Positions 33,277 to 45,341 of a stretch of DNA of 64,000 nt are shown piece after piece. The translations under genes and the position numbers were made by a program. The stretch's first letter is position 1. Every line of letters begins with the position of its first letter. The stretch comes from Acidobacteriota bacterium (GTDB lineage Bacteria > Acidobacteriota > Blastocatellia > Pyrinomonadales > Pyrinomonadaceae): contig JAHBSG010000015.1 in assembly GCA_019639235.1 (NCBI GenBank), positions 1-64,000 of the forward strand. Direction: 5' to 3'. The notes beneath the pieces are model-generated. The model worked only from the letters and a program-made list of their open reading frames with translations. It ran no database searches and had not been told where the DNA came from.

Positions 33277-34929
33277 ATGGCATCAGGCATTATCATTCAT
33301 ATCTCGGTCGGGGCAGAAAAGCGTACCGAGTTCTTTTCTGAAGAACGGCTGAGCATCGGCTCCGATGAAACCTGTGACCTTCAGATCCACACCAAGCAGC
33401 TCGAAAAGCCGGGCGTTTGGCTGCGGCTGGAGAACGCCGAAGGTGTGTACCGGGTCATCGATTTCGACGCGGCCGTTGGCCTGACCATCAATGACAAGCC
33501 CGTCCGCCGCTTTATCGCACTCACCGATGGCGACCTCGTCAAAGTCGGCGAGACCGACATCACATTCGGCTTCTTCTCGCTCGTCGAAAAGCCTTCGCTG
33601 ATCACGACCAAGCGGACCGACCCGCAGATCGCACCCTTTATCGCAGAGGCCGCTCTTGATGCGGCGGCTTCACCGGAACGCGACGACGCCAAGGCCTTTT
33701 TACGCGAGTTCAGCCGCGAGCTGATGCGCGAGATAAGCTGGACGACCAAGGCGGTCGTGCTTATTCTTTCAGCCGGGTTCCTGACCGGTATCCTCTATCT
33801 CGTCTATTCGGTCGCGTCGGAACTGAGGGCAAACCGCGAACAATCGGAAAAACAGCAGCAACTCATCGTCCAGCTTGAAAAGCAGCTTGGCCAAACAAGC
33901 GACCAGCTCGGCACGCTCGAGCAGACCAACAAAGACCTCATCCGTACGCAGTCGCTGGCACAGAACGTCAAGGTCGAATACGGCAATTCCGTCTGCCTCA
34001 TCGTCGGCGTTTATCAGCTAGTTGACCGCTCGACCGGCCGCGTGCTTCGCTACCCTGACCCGCAGTCGTTCCAGCCGCTGCCCTATGAGGCTCCGTCCGA
34101 AGGCGATACGCCAATGTCTGCCGCTCCGGTCACGGGACTTACGACCGTCGGCAACGGCAGCCCGGTCGAATACGATTTTATCGGCACCGGCTTCCACGTC
34201 GGCGGCGGTTTCATAGTTACGAACCGCCACGTGCTGCAGCCCTGGACCGAGGACGACGTCGTCAAATCGATGATGACCAGCTCGAACGGCCGCGCCCGTA
34301 TCCGAAAGCTTCTCGTCTATTTTCCGAACAACCCGGAGCCCTTTCCGTTGACCGTCCGCCAGACCAGCAGCAGCGAAGACCTTGCCGTCGGGTCGATCGA
34401 CATCACAAAATTCACCACGCCGCTTGCCTCGATCCCGCTCGACGACGAGGCCTCAATAGCAGCGACCGTTGGCAAGACCGTCGTTACGATGGGCTATCCG
34501 AACGGTCCCGACCGCCTGCTCGCGATGGTCGATGATGAGGAGGCGAAATCGATAAACCGGCGTTTCGGCAACTCGCGAGAGAACCTCGTTAATTTCCTTG
34601 CACAGACACAAAAGATACAGCCGCTGACCACCCAGGGAGCGATCACGGACCTCGACGCACGCCGCATTGTCCACGACGCCCGAACCGCCGAGGGCGGCTC
34701 CGGTGCTCCGCTCTTTGGCCAATCGGGCAAGGTCATCGCCGTCAACTTCGGTGTATTCACGCAGAATACTGCCGTCAACATGGCCGTTCCGATCAAGTAT
34801 GCGATCGAGCTGTTGCGAATGGCGGGCTGGCGGTCGCCCGAGGAGATCGAGCTTGAGAAACAGCAGGGCGGACAGGTCGCCGCCGGCAATTCGAATACTG
34901 CGGTCACGCTTGCCCAACCGAATAATTAA
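33277..34929 (+). CDS. FHA domain-membrane-trypsin-like serine protease
   Basis: A 550-residue protein with an N-terminal FHA-like domain (about 5-100; SEERLSIGSDETCDLQIHTK), a membrane helix (158-179), a coiled coil (185-225) and a trypsin/DegP-like protease domain (about 300-520). The catalytic triad is visible: His318 (TNRHVL), Asp368 (SSSEDLAVGS), Ser475 (AEGGSGAPLFG). The FHA domain would face the cytoplasm and read phosphothreonine, while the protease lies in the periplasm: a signal-transducing arrangement. No PDZ domain is present. The stop overlaps the permease start (TAATG). The palindrome at 33254 lies just upstream. Confidence 0.88.
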   Translation: MASGIIIHISVGAEKRTEFFSEERLSIGSDETCDLQIHTKQLEKPGVWLRLENAEGVYRVIDFDAAVGLTINDKPVRRFIALTDGDLVKVGETDITFGFFSLVEKPSLITTKRTDPQIAPFIAEAALDAAASPERDDAKAFLREFSRELMREISWTTKAVVLILSAGFLTGILYLVYSVASELRANREQSEKQQQLIVQLEKQLGQTSDQLGTLEQTNKDLIRTQSLAQNVKVEYGNSVCLIVGVYQLVDRSTGRVLRYPDPQSFQPLPYEAPSEGDTPMSAAPVTGLTTVGNGSPVEYDFIGTGFHVGGGFIVTNRHVLQPWTEDDVVKSMMTSSNGRARIRKLLVYFPNNPEPFPLTVRQTSSSEDLAVGSIDITKFTTPLASIPLDDEASIAATVGKTVVTMGYPNGPDRLLAMVDDEEAKSINRRFGNSRENLVNFLAQTQKIQPLTTQGAITDLDARRIVHDARTAEGGSGAPLFGQSGKVIAVNFGVFTQNTAVNMAVPIKYAIELLRMAGWRSPEEIELEKQQGGQVAAGNSNTAVTLAQPNN

Positions 34930-36032
34930 TGGATTCCCTTGTTCTTTCTAATATGTTCCACCGGCCGGCCCGGACCGCGGTCAGCGTTCTCGGTATCGCC
35001 GTCGGTGTTCTTTTGATCGTCTTCACCGTCGGGCTTGCCAATGGCACCATTCGCGAACAGGCCTCGCGCGATGCGAACGTCGGCGCCGAGCTTCGCTTCT
35101 CGTCCTCGGGCACCATCGGCATCGGCGGCACTGATGCATTCAGGCTTTCGGCGTCGGTCGTCGATGAGATAAAACAGGTCGAGGGCGTTCGCACTGCTGT
35201 CGGCATCGGGCAGAATTCGGTCGATGCTACTGACAACAATACCGGAAAGCGCACCATTGACGGCATTCTCTTCGAAGAATACTCGGCCCTTTCGGGCCTC
35301 AGGCTCGTCCAAGGGCGTGCCTTCACCCCCGGCCGTGACGAAGCGATAATCGACACCGCTTTTCAGCGGCAGAAAAAGTTCAAGATCGGCGATACGACCC
35401 AGATCTACGAACGGCCGTTCACCATCGTCGGCACCTACGAACCCGCCGGCGGCCCGCGTATCAAGATCCCGCTCGATGTGATGCAGACGCAGCTCGGCTC
35501 CGAAGGCAAGATCTCCTCGGCTCTCGTCGCGATCAAGCCCGACACTACGGTTGACGCCGTCGGCCAGCGGCTGCAGGAACGCTTTCCCGAGGCTCAGGTC
35601 ATCAGGATGTCTGACCTTGAGGAGCTTTACATGGCCGGCATTCCGGCGATGAACGTCTTCCTCAATGTCTTTATCGGCATTGCCGCTGTCATCAGCGCGC
35701 TCGTTATCCTGCTGACGATGTACACGACCGTCACCGAGCGGACACGGCAGATCGGCATTATGAAATCGCTCGGTATGAGCAATGCAAAGATCGCGTGGAC
35801 CATCACGCAGGAAGCTTTGCTGATCAGCCTCGGCGGCATTTTTGTCGGCGTCATTTTGACGTTCGCTGCCCGGTACGGCCTAAATCTCATTACGACGTTA
35901 GAGGTTGAGATCAGCCCGGTCGTCATCGGCATCGTGCTCGTCGTCGGCCTTTTCGGCGGAGCGGTCGGAGCACTTTATCCGGCTCTCCGTGCGGCCCGGC
36001 TCGACGCGGTCGAGGCACTAAGCTACGAATAA
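34929..36032 (+). CDS. FtsX/MacB-type ABC transporter permease
   Basis: A 367-residue permease: first helix AVSVLGIAVGVLLIVFTVGL, a periplasmic MacB-like domain of about 200 residues, then three helices within the FtsX domain (NVFLNVFIGIAAVISALVIL, the loop TERTRQIGIMKSLGMSNAKI, VVIGIVLVVGLFGGAVGALY) and the end LDAVEALSYE. No cognate ATPase is adjacent, so it either borrows one encoded elsewhere or acts in mechanotransmission. Its ATG overlaps the stop of the FHA-protease gene by one base, and proC starts 1 nt after its stop, indicating a translationally coupled trio. Confidence 0.88.
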   Translation: MDSLVLSNMFHRPARTAVSVLGIAVGVLLIVFTVGLANGTIREQASRDANVGAELRFSSSGTIGIGGTDAFRLSASVVDEIKQVEGVRTAVGIGQNSVDATDNNTGKRTIDGILFEEYSALSGLRLVQGRAFTPGRDEAIIDTAFQRQKKFKIGDTTQIYERPFTIVGTYEPAGGPRIKIPLDVMQTQLGSEGKISSALVAIKPDTTVDAVGQRLQERFPEAQVIRMSDLEELYMAGIPAMNVFLNVFIGIAAVISALVILLTMYTTVTERTRQIGIMKSLGMSNAKIAWTITQEALLISLGGIFVGVILTFAARYGLNLITTLEVEISPVVIGIVLVVGLFGGAVGALYPALRAARLDAVEALSYE

Positions 36033-36033
36033 G

Positions 36034-36876
36034 ATGTCCGCTAACGAAACAAAACTTGCCGGGGACGTTCGTGCCTCATTCATCGGCTGCGGCGTGATGG
36101 CCGAGGCCATCGTCGCCGGCCTGCTCCGCGAGGAAATGCTCTCGCCGGACCGCATCTTTGCCTCGCACCCGCGTGAGGAACGCCGCCGCGAGCTTGCGGA
36201 ACGCTACGGCATCCACGTCTCCGCAGATAACCGCGAAACAGCCGCCGCAGCCGGTGATTCGTTCGTCTTTCTCTGTGTAAAGCCACAGCGGCTCGGCCGC
36301 GTTCTCGAAGAGATCAAGGACTCGGTCTCGCCCGCCACGACCGTGGTCTCGATCGTCGCCGGGGCCACAATCCGCAAGATCGGCGAATCGCTCGCGGGAG
36401 AGAACGTCATTCGGGTAATGCCGAATACGCCCTCGCAGATCGGCGCCGGAATGTGCGTCTGGACGGCCTCGCCCGAGGTTCCGGCAGAAAACCGCGATGC
36501 GGTAAAAACAATGCTCCGGGCCCTCGGCAAAGAGCTTTATGTCGAGACCGAGAACATGATCGACATGGCGACGTCACTGAGCGCGACAGGCCCGACCTTT
36601 ACCTTTATGGTGATGGAGGCATTGACCGATGCCGGCGTCCATCTCGGCTTTTCACGCGAGGTCGCCAAGGAATTGGTGCAGGAAACGATGCTTGGTTCGG
36701 TCAAATTTGCGATGGAATCGCACAAACATCCTGCCGAACTCCGCAACATGGTCACCTCGCCCGGCGGTACATCTGCCGAAGCCATCTACCAGATGGAAAA
36801 GGGCGGGCTTCGCACCGTGCTATCAAAGGCTGCCTACGCCGCTTACCGCCGTGCCGTCGAACTCGGAAAAAAATGA
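36034..36876 (+). CDS. proC: Pyrroline-5-carboxylate reductase
   Basis: A 280-residue ProC, the NAD(P)H-dependent last step of proline synthesis. The Rossmann motif is FIGCGVMAEAIVAGLL; FLCVKPQRLGRVLEE and VIRVMPNTPSQIGAGM follow, and the family signature SPGGTSAEAIYQMEKGGLRT is near the end. Here the usual GxGxMG reads GCGVMA, a mild variant. It is the last gene of the group started by the FHA-protease, a mixture of signalling and housekeeping that is probably chance operon sharing. Confidence 0.94.
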   Translation: MSANETKLAGDVRASFIGCGVMAEAIVAGLLREEMLSPDRIFASHPREERRRELAERYGIHVSADNRETAAAAGDSFVFLCVKPQRLGRVLEEIKDSVSPATTVVSIVAGATIRKIGESLAGENVIRVMPNTPSQIGAGMCVWTASPEVPAENRDAVKTMLRALGKELYVETENMIDMATSLSATGPTFTFMVMEALTDAGVHLGFSREVAKELVQETMLGSVKFAMESHKHPAELRNMVTSPGGTSAEAIYQMEKGGLRTVLSKAAYAAYRRAVELGKK

Positions 36877-37014
36877 ACGCTCGCCTGTATTTTTCCCGGC
36901 CCTTTTATACAATTCGCTGACACAATTTCGCCATTCCTACGCGTAGTAATGTGAACGAAGCCGCCGGCATTTCCGCCGGCTCGCTCAGAGATTCTAAAAA
37001 TTTGGAGGGTCGAA

Positions 37015-37545
37015 ATGGCAGATTGGCAGGAAAAGCTGAATTCAGCGTGGATCACAATTAAGAAAAGGGCGGGGGCTTGCGCGGCAAACACGGACCTTGA
37101 GGAACTCAAAGCAGCCGTACAGCTCGGAAAGGGCCGCATTGACAAAGTGCTTTGGGGCGGCAAAATGCTCTCCGACAAACCAGGCGGATTCGAGAAGCTA
37201 ACGAAAGCCAATGAAGGCCTCGGTGCTGTCGGCGAGGCTCTCGAAAAAGTGCAGGACATTTGTCTCGACATCACCGCCGTCGGCAAGATACACGAAGCGG
37301 CCGTCGCTCTCAGCGACGAGCGGCTGATCTACGACAACCCGGAGGCTGCCGCTGCAGCGTTCGATATGATGTTTCAGGGCTTTGGGAGGCTCTGCCGCTA
37401 TCTGCCGCCGCCCGCGAAGGCGTGGCAGAAGTTCTTTGAGGACTTTAACCTTTTCTCGAATGTTTCCCGCGGCACGATCCCGGAACTTCGGGCACGCGAC
37501 CGCGAGATCTTCAAACAGATCGACGGGTTTCAATTCAGTCGCTGA
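37015..37545 (+). CDS. Conserved-looking soluble protein of unknown function
   Basis: A 176-residue cytoplasmic, largely helical protein: MADWQEKLNSAWITIKKRAG, NTDLEELKAAVQLGKGRIDK, EGLGAVGEALEKVQDICLDI, AAAAFDMMFQGFGRLCRYLP and an aromatic end AWQKFFEDFNLFSNV. No family recognised; a helical bundle is likely. It has a strong GGAGGGTCGAA ribosome-binding site, and its leader contains the small hairpin GCCGGCATTTCCGCCGGC (36963-36980) with TATACA-like sequence before it. Its 3' end overlaps the convergent acyltransferase gene by 11 nt. Confidence 0.65.
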   Translation: MADWQEKLNSAWITIKKRAGACAANTDLEELKAAVQLGKGRIDKVLWGGKMLSDKPGGFEKLTKANEGLGAVGEALEKVQDICLDITAVGKIHEAAVALSDERLIYDNPEAAAAAFDMMFQGFGRLCRYLPPPAKAWQKFFEDFNLFSNVSRGTIPELRARDREIFKQIDGFQFSR

Positions 37546-38395
37546 CCGAGAATTTCTCCCGATCCTTTTCCCCGAGTTCGCCGATCTTCTCCATCAGATG
37601 ATCGGCGATCTCTTTATGCGTTCGCAGACGGTCCGGCTTCTCCATAAATTCCGTAAGGTCGATCGCTTCGCCAAACCAAATGCGGATCTTCTCACCGCCG
37701 GTCCAGTTTCCCATTATCTGTTTCGGAAGGTCATTCCCGAGTCCCGCGATAAAGACCGGGACGACCTGCGGCCGTGCGGCGAGAATGATCTTCCCGATGC
37801 CGGGTTGGGCCGGTAGAAGCGAATACGGGTCATCGTTCAGATTTCGCTTGCCCTCCGGGTGAAAACCGATGATGTGGCCGTGGCCTTCGCTGCAGATCCG
37901 CGTCAGCTCCCGGAGCGAAAATTTATCGAACTCGCGCTTCTCTGCCTCGCGGGCCTCGCGAAAGAACGGCGGATACATCGACCACCAACCCATAACGAGA
38001 TTCACGAACCAACCTGCCGGACTTGTGTAGAAAAACTTCGCCCTGACGGGAAAATAAAGCTCCATCGGCCGCGTCGTCCTCCGGAAAAGCACGCTCGAGA
38101 CCGTGTACATATCAAAGAACGAGCGGTGGTTGGCTACGAGCAGCAGCGGCCGCGAATGGTCGGCGTTTTCGACATTCTCGATGCCGAAAACGTTCATAAG
38201 ATTATAGGTCGCAAGGTAGATCCAGAGCGAGCCGATGTGCCGCTGGCTGAACGTCCAGAGCCGCTTCCAAACGCCGAAGTTCATCCGCCGCGTCAGCCGA
38301 AAACCCGCACGCTCGACCGGCCCGAGGACCTCGATCTCTTCCGGCAGCGGCTCAAGCGGCAGCTTTCTCTCGGTTTTTTCTATCGCACTCGACAT
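37535..38395 (-). CDS. 1-acyl-glycerol-3-phosphate acyltransferase-like protein
   Basis: A 286-residue member of the PlsC/LPLAT family, which esterifies fatty acids to lysophospholipids at the inner membrane. Motif I is VANHRSFFDMY (H-x4-D), motif III GFHPEGKRNLNDD, and PVFIAGLGNDLP resembles motif IV. Hydrophobic segments (LWIYLATYNLMNVF, GWFVNLVMGWWSMY) suit membrane attachment. The ATG at 38395 was chosen; the earlier in-frame start would add 20 residues from the repeat-containing upstream region. It is convergent with, and overlaps by 11 nt, the preceding gene. Acyl specificity unknown. Confidence 0.85.
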   Translation of the reverse strand: MSSAIEKTERKLPLEPLPEEIEVLGPVERAGFRLTRRMNFGVWKRLWTFSQRHIGSLWIYLATYNLMNVFGIENVENADHSRPLLLVANHRSFFDMYTVSSVLFRRTTRPMELYFPVRAKFFYTSPAGWFVNLVMGWWSMYPPFFREAREAEKREFDKFSLRELTRICSEGHGHIIGFHPEGKRNLNDDPYSLLPAQPGIGKIILAARPQVVPVFIAGLGNDLPKQIMGNWTGGEKIRIWFGEAIDLTEFMEKPDRLRTHKEIADHLMEKIGELGEKDREKFSVSD

Positions 38396-38451
38396 CAATA
38401 AAAGCGGTAATTCTACGAAACACTTGGTCCTGAATTTGCGGCTGCTCAACG

Positions 38452-38546
38452 GCACCTTTGTGCTCTTTGTGCCACCGCTTTGCGCTCTTTGTGTTTAACA
38501 AACAGGTAAACACAAAGCCCACAAAGCGTTTCACAAAGGTCACCAA
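38452..38546. repeat. CACAAAG/CTTTGTG inverted repeat array
   Basis: Left part has CTTTGTG units 9 bp apart (CCTTTGTGCTCTTTGTG), the right part CACAAAG units (CACAAAGCCCACAAAG), around GTTTAACAAACAGGTAAAC. It fills most of the 245-bp gap between the acyltransferase and phosphoesterase genes; the rest of the gap shows nothing recognisable. Confidence 0.7.
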
Positions 38547-38640
38547 GTAGTGCTTCTATCCGTCCGCGTTTCGCTCTCGCCGGACGCAGCAAAAAATGAA
38601 GTTTAGCATTTTAGATTTCTTGGTTCGAAGCGGGCGGGCG

Positions 38641-39285
38641 TTAGATATCGATGACGATGGGTTTGTTCGACGGCCGATAGTCCTCATCGCAGATCGAGGC
38701 GTTGACGAACTTCACCCCGAGTTCTTCATGGACGCCGTAACCGCAATGGATGTGGCCGAAAACGTGAAGCTTCAACCGGCCAAATTCGGCGATCTCTTCG
38801 ACCCGCTTGCGCAGCTCTTCGCAGCCGGTTTTTTCATTCCAGCCGTGCCGAGGAACGAGATCGAGTATCCCATTCGGCGGACCGTGCGTGATCAAAACAT
38901 CTACATCGTCCGGGATCAGCTTCCACTTCTCGGCCAACTCAGCCCCGCGCATCAGGTTGAACGCCCAATCGTAAAACCGAGGCTGCCACGGGCTGCCATA
39001 GATCTTCAATCCCTCAAGCTCGATCGACGAATCCTGCAGATAGATAACGCCGATATCGAGCAGGGCCTGTGCCTCGTCCGGCCGCTGCTCAAAGAGCGTG
39101 TCGTGGTTTCCGGCAACGAAGATCTTCAGCGGATGCGGCAGTTCCGCGAACCACTTGCTGAACAGCGTAATCTCATGCAGCGTCCCGGTGATCGTCGCAT
39201 CACCCGAATGGATAAGCAGGTCGCCATCCGGGACAGCGACCTGCTCATTGCAATTATGCGTGTCTGAAATGCAGACGATCCTCAT
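38641..39285 (-). CDS. Calcineurin-like metallophosphoesterase
   Basis: A 214-residue phosphoesterase with all metal-binding blocks: CISDTHN, LLIHSGDATIT, VAGNHDTLFE, LITHGPPNG and HVFGHIHCGYG. It resembles small cytosolic members similar to animal MPPED phosphodiesterases. Substrate unknown; small cyclic-nucleotide or phosphoester substrates are typical. Its ATG overlaps the stop of the saccharopine-dehydrogenase-like gene (ATGA), so the two are coupled. Confidence 0.9.
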   Translation of the reverse strand: MRIVCISDTHNCNEQVAVPDGDLLIHSGDATITGTLHEITLFSKWFAELPHPLKIFVAGNHDTLFEQRPDEAQALLDIGVIYLQDSSIELEGLKIYGSPWQPRFYDWAFNLMRGAELAEKWKLIPDDVDVLITHGPPNGILDLVPRHGWNEKTGCEELRKRVEEIAEFGRLKLHVFGHIHCGYGVHEELGVKFVNASICDEDYRPSNKPIVIDI

Positions 39286-40412
39286 CTGTAAATATCCGCA
39301 ACAAATCTGCCCCGCATAAAGTCCGCCGGGTCGATCTGGCTCTGGAGCACGACGCCCTTGTATTTACCGGTCAAGAGCATCATTGCCGATTGGCAGAGCG
39401 GGCCGGCGGTCGTGGTTTGGATGGCACGCAGCCGCTTTCCGTTTATCTCAAGCGGTTCGACGAAATAGGCCTTTTCAAGCATCCGCCGGCGGCCGTTCGA
39501 ATCAAACCCATCGACCGAAGCGTGAACGACGACCAGGTCGTCCTCGACCGAAGGGATCGCCTGAATCATCAGTTCCTGCAGGCGGTCCGGCAGGCTCTCG
39601 TTCTTCGGCAATGTCTCGACGATCGACTCGACCCAGTCATAATGGCCCGGGTACCGAAGCGTCTTGTAATCAACTTCACGTGCTTTCCCGGCAAAGAAAT
39701 CCGGCAGGTCCGCGGCACCGCCCGAGGTAAGATCCGCCTCGTAAGTGCGGGCTCCGATGACGATCGTTTCGCGGGATGAGAGTGCCGGCCGCTCGGCTAT
39801 TTTGAAGTCGCGGATGACCCGCGAATCCTTAACATACTCGGTCGCAACGCCGATCGGCGACCACGTAAAGCCGTAGTAGTGCGGCTCGTGAGCATGGGCC
39901 GTAAGTGCTCCGACCTTCATCGCCACCCGCTCGACAATTTCGTTCTCGAATTTGCTGACGAACTCGCGGTAGAGAGCCATCGCCTGAACGTTGATAAAGC
40001 CAGGTGCAAGACCAGTTTGGAGGATGAAGCCGGTCTCGGCGTCCTTGGCGAGTTCGATTATCGCGTCGGTTTCGGCGACATACTCCGTCAGGTTCGCGTA
40101 GTGCATCCCGAACTCTTTGGCGTAACCCGCCATCCGCGGAGCCTGTCCGCCGGGCGAGCAATCGAGCAGAACGTCCGCCCGCTCAAATGCCTCGCGCATT
40201 TCGTCGCTCTCGCCCTCGCGAGGCATCAGCACGGTCTCGACCGCGGTCGTCCGCGACGAACCCGAGGTCACAAAATCCTTCGCCTTTGCAAGGCTTCCTT
40301 CGTTGATGTCGCCCAGAATGATCGAGAGGCCGTCATCGCTCCATTCCCTAAGCAATAATGCAGCAGCTTCGCCGATACCGCCCGAACCGGCGATAAAAAT
40401 TGTCTTGGTCAT
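39282..40412 (-). CDS. Saccharopine dehydrogenase-like oxidoreductase
   Basis: A 376-residue NAD(P)-dependent enzyme with an N-terminal Rossmann fold (FIAGSGGIGEAAALLLREW) and the family segment DVLLDCSPGGQAPRMAGYAK, then YANLTEYVAETDAI and LQTGLAPGFINVQAMAL. Relatives include saccharopine reductases/dehydrogenases and carboxynorspermidine dehydrogenase; the exact substrate (lysine, polyamine or another amino acid adduct) is not evident. Coupled to the downstream phosphoesterase by a 4-nt overlap. Confidence 0.88.
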   Translation of the reverse strand: MTKTIFIAGSGGIGEAAALLLREWSDDGLSIILGDINEGSLAKAKDFVTSGSSRTTAVETVLMPREGESDEMREAFERADVLLDCSPGGQAPRMAGYAKEFGMHYANLTEYVAETDAIIELAKDAETGFILQTGLAPGFINVQAMALYREFVSKFENEIVERVAMKVGALTAHAHEPHYYGFTWSPIGVATEYVKDSRVIRDFKIAERPALSSRETIVIGARTYEADLTSGGAADLPDFFAGKAREVDYKTLRYPGHYDWVESIVETLPKNESLPDRLQELMIQAIPSVEDDLVVVHASVDGFDSNGRRRMLEKAYFVEPLEINGKRLRAIQTTTAGPLCQSAMMLLTGKYKGVVLQSQIDPADFMRGRFVADIYR

Positions 40413-40526
40413 AATGTCGTCTTTGGAATTCCCCGTGCAGAAAAGAACATTTTACAGGCTGATATGCTGGGTTGTCACACGATAGGGAGACAATTCCTTA
40501 GAAGCTCCATTCATTCAAGCAGCGGA

Positions 40527-40859
40527 TCAAAATAGGGTGAGAAGTCCTGACCTTTCATCCATCTCCAAACTCGCGATAACGTCCCGATTCTCCATCAGGA
40601 TTCGGGCTATTTCAGACGTCTTGCAGTTCCCGGTTCGGATCCAGATAACCTTTGGTGGAAAGCCTCGGAGTACCGAAAGATCGCTGAAATCGGCATCTTT
40701 GGTCACAAGTATAAAGCCTCGTTCACGTGCGTACTCCCATATCGCGGGGTCATTTGCCGTGTCGAGGCCTAGATGAAAAACATGTTCGGATCCGGGAAAA
40801 TGATCCTTGAAGATAACAAGCAGTTTGGGCGAAAGGTTGTGGTCAAGTAGGAGCTTCAT
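40527..40859 (-). CDS. DUF5615 PIN-like toxin candidate
   Basis: A 110-residue protein of the DUF5615 (Mut7-C/PIN-like) family: MKLLLDHNLSPKLLVIFKDH at the start, then ERGFILVTKDADFSDLSVLR and VIWIRTGNCKTSEIARIL. Acidic residues D6, D55 and D58 are placed as in PIN-fold RNases. It follows the DUF433 gene by 6 nt, the usual antitoxin-toxin order for this pair. It is the last gene of the metH transcript. Activity is inferred from family pairing only. Confidence 0.85.
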   Translation of the reverse strand: MKLLLDHNLSPKLLVIFKDHFPGSEHVFHLGLDTANDPAIWEYARERGFILVTKDADFSDLSVLRGFPPKVIWIRTGNCKTSEIARILMENRDVIASLEMDERSGLLTLF

Positions 40860-40865
40860 CCCGAA

Positions 40866-41084
40866 CTAGGCGAAAAGCAGACTCTTCTCGCGGTCGGCCG
40901 CAAATGCCAGGCAAGCCGAAATGTCATCGTGGGTCAGGTACGGAAAATCCTCAAGGATCTCAGCTTCCGTCATTCCGGATGCAAGATATTCGAGTACGTC
41001 GTAAACCGTAATTCGCATCCCACGAATGCACGGCTTTCCGCCGCGTTTATCCGGTTCAATGGTAATGATATCTCGGTAATTCAC
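40866..41084 (-). CDS. DUF433 antitoxin candidate
   Basis: A 72-residue DUF433 protein: DIITIEPDKRGGKPCIRGMR, then ITVYDVLEYLASGMTEAEIL with a winged-helix-like DNA-binding part, ending EDFPYLTHDDISACLAFAAD. It is the usual partner of DUF5615. The start is GTG at 41084 with AGGA upstream, 22 nt after the metH stop, so it may be co-transcribed with metH, though type II antitoxins normally have their own promoter and none was seen in the gap. Confidence 0.88.
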   Translation of the reverse strand: MNYRDIITIEPDKRGGKPCIRGMRITVYDVLEYLASGMTEAEILEDFPYLTHDDISACLAFAADREKSLLFA

Positions 41085-41106
41085 AGCCCAATCCTATCAC
41101 ACAAAA

Positions 41107-44676
<3,570 letters not shown>

Positions 44677-44692
44677 AGGAAAAACTCGAAGC

Positions 44693-45199
44693 TCATGCTC
44701 GAAAATTATTAGAAATTAGAGAGCTCACTATTTCAATCTGCCCCGAATCGCGGAAAAATCGCTTCGGTACGCCATAGCAAATATTTGAATCGATATAGAA
44801 AATGAAGTCGTCCTGGGTCTCTACGATTCCCTTGTATGCGGCCCATCTGGTCTTCGAGCTTGCTCTCGGACCATCGATTTCAACGCCTTCGTTATCGAAG
44901 GTCATCGTCACTAACTCGGCCGCGGCCGCGGCCTTCTTTGCGTGGGTCTTGAGTGCAGCATAAACTACGAAAACAACAAAAAGAGGGGCAAGAATCGATG
45001 TAATGTAAAAAGCCAAGCGAAGATCATTTTTGGGATCCGCCGGCGTCGATAAACTTGCGTAAAATGAAAACGAACCCAAGACCAAACAAACAAGGAAGAT
45101 CGTGATAATTACGGCCCTGCGGCGCGTCCGCCAAAGAAGACGAGAAAAATCCGCCTCTTCATTAAGTACCTGAATCGAGATTCGCTGCTCCAAATCCAT
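44693..45199 (-). CDS. YcxB-like membrane protein
   Basis: A 168-residue protein with two membrane helices (AVIITIFLVCLVLGSFSFYA and LAFYITSILAPLFVVFVVYA) and a C-terminal soluble domain of the YcxB-like type (VTMTFDNEGVEIDGPRASSK, YKGIVETQDDFIFYIDSNIC). Such proteins are widespread and uncharacterised. It begins 6 bp after an intrinsic terminator and is followed by metH 16 nt later, so it is probably the first gene of the metH operon. Cysteine and methionine metabolism gives no clue to its role. Confidence 0.75.
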   Translation of the reverse strand: MDLEQRISIQVLNEEADFSRLLWRTRRRAVIITIFLVCLVLGSFSFYASLSTPADPKNDLRLAFYITSILAPLFVVFVVYAALKTHAKKAAAAAELVTMTFDNEGVEIDGPRASSKTRWAAYKGIVETQDDFIFYIDSNICYGVPKRFFRDSGQIEIVSSLISNNFRA

Positions 45200-45204
45200 A
45201 TAAA

Positions 45205-45233
45205 AAACTCTGTACCACTACAGCACAGAGTTT
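45205..45233 (-). terminator. Intrinsic terminator upstream of the YcxB-like gene
   Basis: A 9-bp stem AAACTCTGT/ACAGAGTTT with an 11-nt loop, followed on the minus strand by TTTTTTAT. It lies 108 nt after the stop of the DUF937 gene and would end that transcript. Confidence 0.75.
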
Positions 45234-45341
45234 CTTCAACAATCTCGCTCTCTGCTGTTTAGCCGTTTATTTTACGTGGCCGCAAGTCGCAATAACTCAC
45301 CACGTTTCAAAACTATAAATTAGAACTCCGCCGCCGATAAG

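Noticed and set aside
44677-45341. Cobalamin riboswitch upstream of metH
   Set aside because: Upstream sequence is a YcxB-like gene and a simple terminator; no B12-box-like sequence was seen.
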